Notes: generated by a model from the letters alone, not told the origin. DNA of 44,845 nt from Gemmataceae bacterium (GCA_003136315.1 PLDW01000231.1:1080-45924), one strand, 5' to 3'; shown: positions 8,745-17,289, counted from the stretch's first letter. Program-made: numbers and translations.

Positions 8745-8761
8745 CCGATGCAGAGCATCGG
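8745..8761. other. Perfect short hairpin between relaxase and par genes, candidate oriT element
   Basis: CCGATGC AGA GCATCGG, with 7-bp arms and a 3-base loop, lies 58-61 bp upstream of the relaxase start. MobF relaxases often recognise a hairpin beside their nick site, and oriT is frequently next to the relaxase gene. No nick sequence can be named. It also directly abuts the first CCGG array, so it might instead belong to the partition site. Confidence 0.4.
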
Positions 8762-8763
8762 TG

Positions 8764-8831
8764 CCGGCGGGCCGGGAAGCCGGTCGTCCGGCGATCCGGG
8801 TTGCCGGTGAACCGCAGTGCCGTGCTTCCGG
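8764..8831 (+). repeat. Array of nine CCGG-type boxes at exact 8-bp spacing (candidate centromere)
   Basis: The tetramer CCGG occurs at 8764, 8772, 8780, 8788, 8796, 8804 and 8828, with CCGC at 8812 and CCGT at 8820 filling the register. This gives nine boxes separated by 4-base spacers of varying sequence. Ribbon-helix-helix centromere proteins such as ParG of TP228 bind tetramer boxes (ACTC there) with 4-bp spacers, the same geometry. The array lies upstream of a ParF-like gene that is followed by a ribbon-helix-helix gene, so it is most simply the centromere analogous to parH. Confidence 0.75.
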
Positions 8832-8878
8832 TCGGTGAGTTGGCTGACTGACAGCGTTTCACAAAATGGTTGCCCGAG

Positions 8879-8938
8879 CCGGCGGACCGTGCTACCGGGT
8901 TACCGGTGAATCGTAAACCCGTGCCGCCGGAGTCCCGG
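8879..8938 (+). promoter_or_regulatory. Second array of eight CCGG-type boxes, abutting the parA start (candidate operator)
   Basis: Boxes at 8-bp steps: CCGG 8879, CCGT 8887, CCGG 8895, CCGG 8903, TCGT 8911, CCGT 8919, CCGG 8927, CCGG 8935. The last box ends at the base before the ATG at 8939. It is out of register with the first array by 3 bp and separated from it by 47 bp. Its place over the promoter and ribosome site suggests autoregulation by the ribbon-helix-helix protein encoded downstream. Confidence 0.7.
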
Positions 8939-9574
8939 ATGATCGTGTCCTTCCTCAACCAAAAAGGCGGTGTCGGTAAGACGACGCTCGCTGTCAACGT
9001 GGCCGATGCCCTGGTCCGTCGCGGTCTCCGGGTTCTGGTGGTCGATGCCGATCCCCAGGGGTCCGCCCTTGACTGGGCCGCCGCGCGGGAGGGTGAGCCG
9101 CTGTTCCCGGTGGTCGGGCTGCCGCGGCCATCCATCCACAAGGATCTGCCGGCCATCGCCGCCGACTACGACGTGGTGGTGATCGACGGCCCTCCTCGGG
9201 TGTACGACGTGGCCCGCAGCGCCATCCTGGCCAGTGACCGGGTCTTGATCCCGGTCCAGCCGTCCCCGTATGACGTGTGGGCGGCCAAGGAGGTGGCCGA
9301 CCTGGTGGCCGAGGCGGCGGTGTACAAGCCGGACCTGATCGGGGCTGCCGCCTTCATCGTCAACAGGCGGATCGCCAACACTGCCATCGGCCGGGATGTG
9401 ACCGAGGCTCTGGCCGAGTACCCGATCCCGGTTCTGAAGGCGTCGGTGTGCCAGCGGGTGGCGTTTGCCGAGAGTGCGACCCACGGACGGACAGTGTTCG
9501 AGCAGGACCCGGACGGATCAGCCGCCCGTGAGGTGCTGGCGGTCGTCGCTGAAGTGTTCGGGGAGGTGGCGTGA
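8939..9574 (+). CDS. parF: ParA-type partition ATPase, short ParF-like class (type Ib)
   Basis: The product is a 211-residue deviant-Walker ATPase. It starts directly with MIVSFLNQKGGVGKTT (signature lysine and Walker A), followed by VVDADPQGSALDW and VVIDGPP, and has no N-terminal DNA-binding extension. That size and architecture match ParF/type Ib proteins, which polymerise or pattern on the nucleoid to move plasmids. The frame is open upstream to 8870, but ATG 8939 is preferred because the family starts there and GGAG precedes it. The stop overlaps the next start by four bases. The symbol is by type, not by proven orthology. Confidence 0.88.
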   Translation: MIVSFLNQKGGVGKTTLAVNVADALVRRGLRVLVVDADPQGSALDWAAAREGEPLFPVVGLPRPSIHKDLPAIAADYDVVVIDGPPRVYDVARSAILASDRVLIPVQPSPYDVWAAKEVADLVAEAAVYKPDLIGAAAFIVNRRIANTAIGRDVTEALAEYPIPVLKASVCQRVAFAESATHGRTVFEQDPDGSAAREVLAVVAEVFGEVA

Positions 9575-9810
9575 AGAAGGTTGGTTTCCGTGGCAAGCCG
9601 CCGACCGGAGCGCCCCCGTTGGCCGATGCCTGGGTGGCCGACCGGGAACAACCACCCGCGCCGTCTGAGCCGACCCGGCGGTTCACGTTCGATGTGCCGG
9701 TGCCGCTCCACCGGCGGATCAAGGCGGCGTGTGTACAGCAGGACCGGAATATGGCCGACGTGATCCGCCAGCTGCTGGAGAAAGCCTTCCCGCCGGAACC
9801 ACAGAACTGA
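9571..9810 (+). CDS. parG: Ribbon-helix-helix centromere-binding protein, ParG-like
   Basis: A 79-residue product: a flexible, proline-rich N-terminal half followed by a ribbon-helix-helix fold (RRFTFDVPVPLHRRIKAACV, then NMADVIRQLLEKAF). The same layout is found in ParG, whose mobile N-terminus stimulates ParF and whose fold binds tetramer boxes. It starts with GTG at 9571, inside GTGA that also ends the ATPase gene, so the two are translationally coupled. The predicted targets are the CCGG-box arrays upstream of the ATPase gene. Confidence 0.82.
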   Translation: MKKVGFRGKPPTGAPPLADAWVADREQPPAPSEPTRRFTFDVPVPLHRRIKAACVQQDRNMADVIRQLLEKAFPPEPQN

Positions 9811-9870
9811 TCGCGTCGATCAAGGGCGCAGGCGGGGTTGTCCGGTGCGACTTTGACGCCAGGGCAGGGC

Positions 9871-9887
9871 GATTGCACGCTGCAATC
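9871..9887. promoter_or_regulatory. parS-like palindrome copy 2
   Basis: GATTGCACGCTGCAATC, perfect 7-bp arms around CGC, in the gene-free 278 bases between the two par operons. It lies 147 bp before the next copy, close to a whole number of helical turns. A half site (GATTGCA) occurs at 9952-9958 between them. Confidence 0.7.
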
Positions 9888-10017
9888 GGAGGCCGTCCGG
9901 CCTTCGCTTCTGTGCCACCCGATCATCTTGCCCGGGTCGCTTGCAAGGCCCGATTGCACTTCTCACCGTCATCGTTCCGTCAGGCGTAACACCCGCCGGA
10001 AAAATCAAATACGGCCC

Positions 10018-10034
10018 GATTGCACGCTGCAATC
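10018..10034. promoter_or_regulatory. parS-like palindrome copy 3
   Basis: The same 17-bp palindrome, 55 bp upstream of the second parA start and overlapping an upstream ATG at 10020. Its position suggests both a ParB-binding site and an operator for the parAB operon. Confidence 0.7.
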
Positions 10035-10088
10035 GCTGGCCAGAGTGCCGATTTCGAGGAAGGCGGACACCACTTATGGAGACCCTTG

Positions 10089-10910
10089 ATGCCACCGCTG
10101 ACAATCTGCGTGATGAGTAGGAAGGGGGGTACAGGGAAGACAACCAATGCACTGAACCTGGCCGGGTCGTTTGTGAACGACGGCCTGCGTGTGGCCTGCC
10201 TCGACCTCGATGGTCAGGGCAGCCTCAGCCGTTGTCTGCTTGGCCCCGCCCGTGTCGAGTCGATGCACCCGGCCAACACCACGGCGGGGTTATTCGACCC
10301 GAAATATGATCCGACTCCCGATGACCTGATTCAACCGACCCGGTTCGACCGGCTGTTTGTCGTCCCGTCGAGTGACGCGCTGGAGACGTTCAACCGCCCC
10401 AGCCCGGCGGAGGCCGGGGAGGCGCAGTTCGTCATCCGCCGATTCCTGGACGAGGCGGCGAACCGGATCGACCTGGCGGTGATCGACACCGGACCGAACA
10501 CGAGCGGACTGCTCGGGTGGGCAGCGCTGGCGGCCAGTGACTTCGTTCTCACCCCGATTCTCCCCGACCCGTTTGGATCGCACGCCATCATCCACGTCCA
10601 GCGCCTGGTGGAGGAGTCGCAGGTCAAGGTGAACCCAAAACTGCGGATCGCCGGCTACCTGCTCAACATGGTTCAGAAGAACGCCGTGCAGCAAGCCTAC
10701 GAGCAGACCTTGCGGCAGATTCACGGCGGCCAGGTGTTCACTACCGTAGTGCCGCTCCTGGCCCCGTACCGGGAAGCCATCGCCGAACGTGCGCCCGTGA
10801 CCCTGCTCAAGCCCAAGGTGAAAGCGTCCAAGGTGGTCAAGGCGGTGGCCGAGGAGCTGGAGGCCCGGATCACCGCCGCGATCGGCACCACGAAGAAGGA
10901 GGTGGCGTGA
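10089..10910 (+). CDS. parA: ParA-type partition ATPase of the second module
   Basis: A 273-residue ATPase with ICVMSRKGGTGKTTN (deviant Walker A), CLDLDGQGSLSRCL and LAVIDTGPN (Walker B region). It is longer than the first ATPase and clearly diverged from it. ATG 10089 follows GGAG by 7 bases and starts the conserved fold. The earlier ATG at 10020 would add residues translated from the palindrome and is less likely. The gene ends within TGATG shared with parB, so the two are coupled. It should move plasmid copies together with ParB bound at the palindromes. Confidence 0.87.
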   Translation: MPPLTICVMSRKGGTGKTTNALNLAGSFVNDGLRVACLDLDGQGSLSRCLLGPARVESMHPANTTAGLFDPKYDPTPDDLIQPTRFDRLFVVPSSDALETFNRPSPAEAGEAQFVIRRFLDEAANRIDLAVIDTGPNTSGLLGWAALAASDFVLTPILPDPFGSHAIIHVQRLVEESQVKVNPKLRIAGYLLNMVQKNAVQQAYEQTLRQIHGGQVFTTVVPLLAPYREAIAERAPVTLLKPKVKASKVVKAVAEELEARITAAIGTTKKEVA

Positions 10911-11731
10911 TGAGCGGCAAGCTGCAAGACTTCCTGACCCGCAACCAGCAGAACCTCCGCGAGGACGCCGGCGAGCGACCAGCGGGCAACGCTCCTCCGG
11001 CGGTCAGCAAACTCGATGGCCGAACCCGGATGCAGAACGCGGCGGCGATCGCCGTCGATCGGATCGTTGCGGATGCCCAGACCCGCGAGGCGTTCGACGA
11101 GGACGAACTGAAGCGGCTGGCCGACTCGATCCGCCAGGACGGGCAGCTCCAACCGATCCTGGTCCGGTACGATGAGGGCAGGGCGGTCTATGTCATCGTC
11201 GCGGGCGAGCGTCGGTGGCGAGCTTGTAAGCTGGCCGGTCTGCCCACCGTGAACGCGGTTGTCGTCGAGAAGACGATGACCGAGGCCGAAATACTGAACG
11301 TCCAGATACTAGAGAACGCTCTTCGCCAGGATCTCCGTCCGGTCGAGCAGGCCAAAGCCTTCGCCAAGGCGATGCAGATGAACGGGTGGGACGGCAAGAC
11401 CCTGGCCGAGCAACTCCACATCAACCCGAGTACGGTCAGCCGGTCGCTCGCTCTACTCAAGTTGCCCGAGGACATGCAGAGGCGGGTGGACGTGGGCGAG
11501 GTGCCGCCGACCGTGGCAATCAAGCAGGTGACGAAAGAGACCGGCCGGCGCACCGGAAACACGGCGAGCCGGAAATCCGGGAAGCCGGCCAAGGAGCATA
11601 CGCTTCGTCTTGCCGGCGGAGTAACGGTGATCGTGAAGGGTCGTCGGGCGCTGTCCGACGAAGAGGTGGCTGCGGCTCTGGAAGAGGCGCTGCGGGGGAT
11701 TCGCGGCGATATGGGCAAATCCGCCGCGTGA
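10910..11731 (+). CDS. parB: ParB/Spo0J-type centromere-binding protein
   Basis: About 273 residues. There is a ParB/sulfiredoxin-like CTPase domain with VIVAGERRWRACKLAGL (box II arginine motif) and LENALRQDLRPVEQAKAF, a helix-turn-helix (KTLAEQLHINPSTVSRSLALLKLP), and a small C-terminal part with an acidic helix. The start is ATG 10910, overlapping the parA stop by one base; GTG 10907 in the same frame is the alternative. The 17-bp palindrome family is the obvious candidate for its parS. It converges on the WD40 kinase gene across 83 bases that contain no strong terminator. Confidence 0.9.
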   Translation: MSGKLQDFLTRNQQNLREDAGERPAGNAPPAVSKLDGRTRMQNAAAIAVDRIVADAQTREAFDEDELKRLADSIRQDGQLQPILVRYDEGRAVYVIVAGERRWRACKLAGLPTVNAVVVEKTMTEAEILNVQILENALRQDLRPVEQAKAFAKAMQMNGWDGKTLAEQLHINPSTVSRSLALLKLPEDMQRRVDVGEVPPTVAIKQVTKETGRRTGNTASRKSGKPAKEHTLRLAGGVTVIVKGRRALSDEEVAAALEEALRGIRGDMGKSAA

Positions 11732-11814
11732 GCTAAACTCAACGTCCAAGGTCTCGCCCAATTGATTGTGAATAGACAGCGAGATGTAAAGCGATATAGT
11801 CACGTATAATCGCC

Positions 11815-14800
11815 TTACTCTTTCGCTAGCTTGTCGCGTTTATTTTCCCATTCCTCCGGCCCGAGCACCCGCAATGGCCCCTCACCAGACAGGATCGTGG
11901 CAGATGGGTCGGCGGGTGAGTGTTCATCAGGGGTCATGCCGGTATCGACCTCTAACCGAAGTCGAAGCCGCACATGGTCGTCCGAGGCCGGCTCCGGCAG
12001 TGTCCAAAGTCTGGCGGTTCCGTCATTGCTACCAGTGAGAATCTGTACAGGCTCGTTGTCCCCCAGATCTGGTCGGTAAACAATTCGAGTGACAGGCCCC
12101 TGGTGATGGAGTATTGCCCCCTGCCATACTCCCACCTCTCCAGTAATAGACCAGACCCGTGCGGTCCCATCCTCGCAGCCAGTCGCCACGGTCTTTCCGT
12201 CCGGGCTAAAGGCGACTGTCAGGACCTTACCCTCATGATGGAGGGGGATGCCCCGCTGCTTACCCGTCCGTACATCCCACATTCGGGCGGTATGGTCTGC
12301 ACCGGCCGTGACAATAATGTCGGGGTCTTTCGGGTGAAAATCTCCGGAGTATACCCGCCCCTGATGACCCGAAAAAGTCTGAAGGCGGTTGCTGTTGCCG
12401 TCCCAGACTCCCACCTGGCCTTTGCTGTAGCCGCAGCCGAGAATCCGGCTGCTATAGCGGCTGAACGCCGACCAGCGGACTTCCACATTGTCGTCCAGCG
12501 TCATGGCGTTACCAATCTGCTCTCCGCTTGGCACCTTCCACAGCCGGCACCCGGAGCGCCCATTGGTTAATAGCCGGCTGCCGTCAGGGCTAAAACTGAC
12601 GGTCCAAACCCAGCTGGTATCCTTCGGCCCTTCCCACCCGTGCGTTTCGCCTGTGTGGAGGTCAAGCAGGCGGATCCAATTTCCCCGACCTGAGAAAGCC
12701 ACGTATCTGTCGTCCAGGCCACCAGCGGTGGCCGAGTAGACCACGTCGAAGTTCTTGAAGTCGGGGGTGATGTGTTGGGCCTCCCCGTCTAAGTTCCAGG
12801 TTCGGACGTGCCCATCGTTTCCTGCTCCGAACACCCTGCCCGGCGCAAAACCAACAGCAAGTGCCTCGCCATTTTGATTAAATGTACGAATGAGATCGCC
12901 AGTTTTTGACCACAGACGGACTGCTCCTTTTTGCTGCGTCTCGGAGTCGCGGCAACCCGTAATTATGCTGCTCCCGTCCTTACTGTACGCGATGGCAGCT
13001 ATACCTGCTCCGGGCGGGTGACGCAGGATGGAAACCGTGTCTCTCGGACAGATTCGCCAGATGCGGGCGGCCCCGTCGTTGCCGGCTGTGACCAGGTGTC
13101 GGCCGTCCGGGGTAAACGCCACCCCGCGGACATCAGCCAAGTGGTAGAGCGGCTGACCGACGGGGGCACGGAGGCCGACATCCCACACTCGCGCCGTCCC
13201 GTCTTCTGCCCCGCTAGCCAGAAGATCACCTCGATAGGCCAATGCCCGCACAGGGAAGCTGTGCTGGAGCGGTACTCCCAGACTACGGCCTGTGTTGGCG
13301 TCCCAGAAGCGGATACGGCCGTCTATGCAGCCGGTGATCACGGTGGCTCCGTCGGAGCTGAACACCACGGCGAAGACAGGGCCGGGGTGAGAAATCGTGG
13401 CAAATTGTTCGACCCACTTCGCGCCGTCTTGCTCCACGCCCCATACTCGCAATTTGTTGTCCAGATGCCCGCTTGCCGCGAGTCGTGTACCGTCCGGGCT
13501 GAACGCAACTGCGTCCACCCTACCAGGGGCGGGAGGGGCATGGACCGGCAGATGGGCGGTGGATAACTCGCGTACTGTGAGCGAGGCAAGTCCTCCAACG
13601 GCGATCGCGAATGGGTCTTTACATTGAACGGCCAATGCGAAGGGCTTGCCGTTCATCTGAAACAAGGATTCGGATTCCAGGGTCTTCACGTTAACGCGGT
13701 AAACCCATCCGTTGTTTGCTGCGGCCACGATCGATCTGCCGTCTGGTGTGTAGGCCACCGCGGCGAGAGAGCTATCGTTATCGTTACCCTTGCCCAGCGT
13801 CTTGGGCCGCGTTTTCCGGTTGATGAGGTCATACAAGTAGACGGTACCGTGCTCATTCACTAGGGCGAATTCCCCTCCGCGTGGTGATGCCGCCGCCGCT
13901 CGGAATTGACCATCCCCACTCACCACATCCTCCAACCTGTGGAGAGAGTCGTGGGCGGTTGCGATCTCGGTGCGGAGGGCGTGTCGTTGGTCGGCAGCCT
14001 CTGGGTCTGTTAATTCCAGTGCATGGGTCAGGTGAAAGGCGGCGACAGCTGGATTATACCGGGAAAGTGCGAGGGTACCTTGGTCGGTCAGGAGATGGAT
14101 CTTTCCATTCTTCTCAGCTTCGGTAGCTCGTTCTGCAAGCCTCCAAAACGTAATGGAAATACCGAGCAGGATTACCACAAACGCAACGACCCCCCCCATT
14201 CCCATCAACCGTCGCCAGAATAGCTTTGCCTGTTGACGTGCCTGCTTTGCTTGTTGACGTGCCTGCTCTCGCGTATTGCGTAGCAACACGTTATATTCCT
14301 CCTCGTCCTCCGTGATGGAGACGGGGGTGATCTCGGGAGCATGTAACGGTGCCCCGCTAGCGTAGACAGCACGCAAATCAGCGGCGAGCTGGGCAGCGCT
14401 GGGACGGGCCTCTGGGCGCTTTCTCAGGCAGTGATAACAAATGCGGTTTAGCCGATCGGCCAATTGGTCGCAGTTTTGCTCGGCGTGGAAATAGTGGCCC
14501 TCAATCTTTGCCGGTGGCTGCGTTGTTGTATTCTGATCGTGTGGCTCCTGAATTGGAAAGTCGCCGGTAAGCAGCCGATATAAGATGACTCCCAGGGCAT
14601 AGACATCCATCGGTTCCCGAAGAATGCGGCCCTCTGGAGCGAACTGCTCAGGAGCCATATACGGATCGGTTCCGGCTCGGGACCGCGTTACGTCTCCGGA
14701 AACCGCCTCTGAGTTCGGCAGTCGGGCCAGGCCAAAATCGATCAACACCGGGATGTAAAAATCACTGCCAATCTCGCAAGCGCCGGGGCCGATGGGGTCG

Positions 14801-15342
14801 CAAACCAACAATCGAATGTTTGATAGGCTGAGGTCTCTGTGGACGATCGGATCGCCCGGGGTTGCATGGCACGCATGAACGGCTTCGGCCAAGGTAATGG
14901 CAAGACTAATGGCCTGTCTCGAAGGAAGTGAGCCATTGGCGGTGCCGAGCAATTCATTAAGTGAGTACGGTAGTAATTGCATAACTATAACATACATTAA
15001 AGCAGTGCTATCATCCATGTCGTAGTAATCTGAGTGATGAACGATATAGACAACATGCCGGCTGGCGATGGCGCCGTTCTCTCCGCTCTGAGCCCTTGCT
15101 CGCTGTGGGGCGTCGGCCTCCCGCCGGCACCGATCCAGAAAGCGGGCGTCCTCCCGATGGACGTCCCGTTGCAGTTTCAAAGCGTATTCGGTGTCAACGA
15201 TTGCCCGGCCGGTGCCAGGAGCGATGCAGCGGACCAAAAAAACATCCCGACTTGCAAGTACCAGTGATGGCGGACTGATGGGCTGGTCACATTCAGAGAT
15301 GTATCGGCCTCCATCAGGCAGAAGGAATTCGCGAGGCGGCAT
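11815..15342 (-). CDS. Membrane Ser/Thr kinase fused to about fourteen WD40 repeats
   Basis: A 1175-residue protein. Residues ~20-330 are a Hanks-type kinase with catalytic HRDLSLSN and DFGLARLP, and a PYMAPEQF segment. The glycine-rich ATP loop is degenerate (APGTGRAIVDTEYALKL keeps the lysine). A Gln/Ala coiled stretch leads to one membrane helix near residues 375-397 (GGVVAFVVILLGISITFW). From about 460 to 1130 I count about fourteen WD40 units (such as VAFSPDGKTVATGCEDGTARVW), enough for two seven-bladed propellers. This puts the kinase in the cytoplasm and the propellers on the other side of the membrane. ATG 15342 follows AGGTGA and lies 6 bases after the upstream gene, so they form an operon. 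This is a common planctomycete design with unknown ligands. Confidence 0.9.
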   Translation of the reverse strand: MPPREFLLPDGGRYISECDQPISPPSLVLASRDVFLVRCIAPGTGRAIVDTEYALKLQRDVHREDARFLDRCRREADAPQRARAQSGENGAIASRHVVYIVHHSDYYDMDDSTALMYVIVMQLLPYSLNELLGTANGSLPSRQAISLAITLAEAVHACHATPGDPIVHRDLSLSNIRLLVCDPIGPGACEIGSDFYIPVLIDFGLARLPNSEAVSGDVTRSRAGTDPYMAPEQFAPEGRILREPMDVYALGVILYRLLTGDFPIQEPHDQNTTTQPPAKIEGHYFHAEQNCDQLADRLNRICYHCLRKRPEARPSAAQLAADLRAVYASGAPLHAPEITPVSITEDEEEYNVLLRNTREQARQQAKQARQQAKLFWRRLMGMGGVVAFVVILLGISITFWRLAERATEAEKNGKIHLLTDQGTLALSRYNPAVAAFHLTHALELTDPEAADQRHALRTEIATAHDSLHRLEDVVSGDGQFRAAAASPRGGEFALVNEHGTVYLYDLINRKTRPKTLGKGNDNDSSLAAVAYTPDGRSIVAAANNGWVYRVNVKTLESESLFQMNGKPFALAVQCKDPFAIAVGGLASLTVRELSTAHLPVHAPPAPGRVDAVAFSPDGTRLAASGHLDNKLRVWGVEQDGAKWVEQFATISHPGPVFAVVFSSDGATVITGCIDGRIRFWDANTGRSLGVPLQHSFPVRALAYRGDLLASGAEDGTARVWDVGLRAPVGQPLYHLADVRGVAFTPDGRHLVTAGNDGAARIWRICPRDTVSILRHPPGAGIAAIAYSKDGSSIITGCRDSETQQKGAVRLWSKTGDLIRTFNQNGEALAVGFAPGRVFGAGNDGHVRTWNLDGEAQHITPDFKNFDVVYSATAGGLDDRYVAFSGRGNWIRLLDLHTGETHGWEGPKDTSWVWTVSFSPDGSRLLTNGRSGCRLWKVPSGEQIGNAMTLDDNVEVRWSAFSRYSSRILGCGYSKGQVGVWDGNSNRLQTFSGHQGRVYSGDFHPKDPDIIVTAGADHTARMWDVRTGKQRGIPLHHEGKVLTVAFSPDGKTVATGCEDGTARVWSITGEVGVWQGAILHHQGPVTRIVYRPDLGDNEPVQILTGSNDGTARLWTLPEPASDDHVRLRLRLEVDTGMTPDEHSPADPSATILSGEGPLRVLGPEEWENKRDKLAKE

Positions 15343-15348
15343 GAGGTC

Positions 15349-16392
15349 TCACCTGGTGTCAAGGGGGTGGTCAGCGATCCAGTCGTTGATAGCCTTCTGA
15401 TACTCGATAATCGCCGGACGCACGACATCCGGAGTCGTTCCGATAAGGGTGGCAACCATGTTTATGCTCAGACACGCATCGTTTGTGAGTGTGAGCCAGT
15501 TGGCGCCATGATCTTGGCCGCGCACGGCGTCAGGCCGCCATCGTAGGGCACGGCGTGCACGGTCAGAATTAGTCAACCAAGCAAATTCCCGATTTGCCAG
15601 TTCTGTCAAATTTAACAGTCTTATAATTTCGCGGGTAGGCACAAGGTTGCTTGAAGTGAGTATTCCCTGGCAAATCCCCTTACGCGGTCCACGATATAGC
15701 CGACCAAAGGCAAGGTAGTAGGATCGCAAGACGGCCGGGTTCGGTGTTGCCGGTAACCACCCTTGTTGCCACATTCGCATTTGGGCTGCATCGCGCACCA
15801 AAGCGATCATCCGTGGCCCCAGGATTCCGCAGTGGGTTGGCCAGACTTGATAGTTGATTCGGCGTAGCTCGTCGATCAGAGGAAATTCGAGGGCTGCTTC
15901 TATCGTTTGTGTATCTTGAACTTGCCGTGCGGCCGTCGCCAGGCTTCGTTCAACATCATGTTCCGAGAGACTCAAGAGTTGCCCGCACGCCGATGGGTTG
16001 CGGCTCAGATACTGCACCAGAAGCCATACCTGTCGCTCAGTCCCCGTCAACTCTCCGCTAGCCCGATGGTACACCCGCCACTGGTGTAGGTTTTCCTGAG
16101 CTTGTCGGCCGGGTTTTCCGGGAGATTGATCCATGTGTTGGTAGCGATCGTCAATTCGGTCAGCCAGGTCCTCTAAGCCAATCCGCACGGCGTTTGCGGC
16201 CCAGATGGCCTCGGTCTTTTCGTCGGGTGGAGATGGCATCTGTCGCAGAGATGCTTCCAGGTCACCAGCAACAGCGTTGACAACGGCAGTTCCGCTCGGG
16301 TTGCTCAAACCAGCGAGCAGTTCGCCGATCTGTCTTTCGGCCAGTTCCCGGAACCCCGTGCCCGCCTGATTGGCTGGTTGGGGAGGGTTCAT
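15349..16392 (-). CDS. Uncharacterised protein encoded with the WD40 kinase
   Basis: A 347-residue product of unknown function. There is no membrane segment. It is mostly helical, with a central stretch around LTGTERQVWLLVQYLSRNPSACGQLLSLSEHDVERSL that resembles a region-4-like helical domain, and a C-terminal helix-turn-helix-like segment (NMVATLIGTTPDVVRPAIIEYQ). I chose ATG 16392, which has GAGG seven bases upstream; the frame stays open to 16563 but those residues look non-coding. It stops 6 bases before the kinase start, so it may be the kinase's substrate or regulator (inference). Confidence 0.7.
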   Translation of the reverse strand: MNPPQPANQAGTGFRELAERQIGELLAGLSNPSGTAVVNAVAGDLEASLRQMPSPPDEKTEAIWAANAVRIGLEDLADRIDDRYQHMDQSPGKPGRQAQENLHQWRVYHRASGELTGTERQVWLLVQYLSRNPSACGQLLSLSEHDVERSLATAARQVQDTQTIEAALEFPLIDELRRINYQVWPTHCGILGPRMIALVRDAAQMRMWQQGWLPATPNPAVLRSYYLAFGRLYRGPRKGICQGILTSSNLVPTREIIRLLNLTELANREFAWLTNSDRARRALRWRPDAVRGQDHGANWLTLTNDACLSINMVATLIGTTPDVVRPAIIEYQKAINDWIADHPLDTR

Positions 16393-16544
16393 GATGTACC
16401 TCGGCGATGGTGCTTGGGCAACGAGGCTTCCTCCTCGGGCCGAGGAGGAAAGCGTGTAGAATTGCGTTGGCCGGCTGATGCGGCTAATATCCGGCGGCAC
16501 CGGATGCGAATTATTGCTAGTTGATTGTACTCGGAGGAACAGAC

Positions 16545-17195
16545 GTGGGCAAGCTACGGCCATCCCGATTGGTAACTCCGGCTGCCTTGACCTCCAGGTG
16601 GCTCGAACAACTGCCAGTTGAGCACTCCGGGCAGGGGGCAGAGGGCAGTCTTTCGAGAGAAGATAATTTATTCTTTGAAAGAATGAAGATTCTAGGGCAA
16701 AATGATGAATTGAATTCTGAGTTAGGACCAGTGGTTGTGCCCCAAGAAGATGAAGAGCAGAGACAGGACCAGGAGGATGCGCTCGCTGCTTATCGAGCGG
16801 CGGTGGGAAAAATCGATGGTGACCGCCTGAAACTAGCGGAGGATTTTAGCGGCCCATTCAACGCCTATGCAAAAACATTAAAATCTGATTCATATGAAGA
16901 TAAACAGGAGTCAGCAAAAATACTAAACGCCGAACTGCGGTTGCGAGCATTTGCTGTGAAATGTCCAAATACTGGCCATGCATCGTTTTTGATAGTGGGC
17001 CAGGGACATGAACCCAGTGTCGGGCGGTGGCAATTTGCTCATGCTGAGGGTGGGAAAACCAAGATCACGGCAAGCCGAACTTACCTGCCTGTTTTTGAAA
17101 TTGTACTGGAAAGCCCAAGCGAGATAGTCCAAGCTGCGTCGATTGTGATGTCAGCGACACAGGATAAGCAGCAGCCCGGAATAGAAGTTCGTTAG
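16545..17195 (+). CDS. Unknown protein, divergent from the kinase operon
   Basis: A 216-residue product starting with GTG 16545, seven bases after GGAGGA. The N-terminus (VGKLRPSRLVTPAALTSRWLE) is basic and the middle is very acidic and A-rich in DNA (QEDEEQRQDQEDALAAYRAAVGK). The C-terminal ~100 residues look like a small beta-rich fold (FAVKCPNTGHASFLIVGQG, FEIVLESPSEIVQAASI). Base composition is lower in GC than the neighbours, suggesting separate acquisition. It shares a 150-bp intergenic region with the kinase operon and ends at a strong hairpin. I do not recognise the family. Confidence 0.65.
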   Translation: MGKLRPSRLVTPAALTSRWLEQLPVEHSGQGAEGSLSREDNLFFERMKILGQNDELNSELGPVVVPQEDEEQRQDQEDALAAYRAAVGKIDGDRLKLAEDFSGPFNAYAKTLKSDSYEDKQESAKILNAELRLRAFAVKCPNTGHASFLIVGQGHEPSVGRWQFAHAEGGKTKITASRTYLPVFEIVLESPSEIVQAASIVMSATQDKQQPGIEVR

Positions 17196-17238
17196 GAAAA
17201 ATTGGGAAATTCCGCAAGTTCCGCAAAAATCCGACTTG

Positions 17239-17289
17239 AAGTCTCCCCCGCCCACTGTTTAATCTGATTGAACAGTGGGCGGGGGACTT
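17239..17289. terminator. Strong hairpin terminator
   Basis: Perfect 15-bp arms (17245-17259 with 17271-17285), extended by a further AAGT/ACTT pairing across a two-base bulge, with an 11-base loop. It sits 44 bases after the stop of the preceding gene. There is no long T run on either side, so termination may be structure-driven. Confidence 0.65.
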
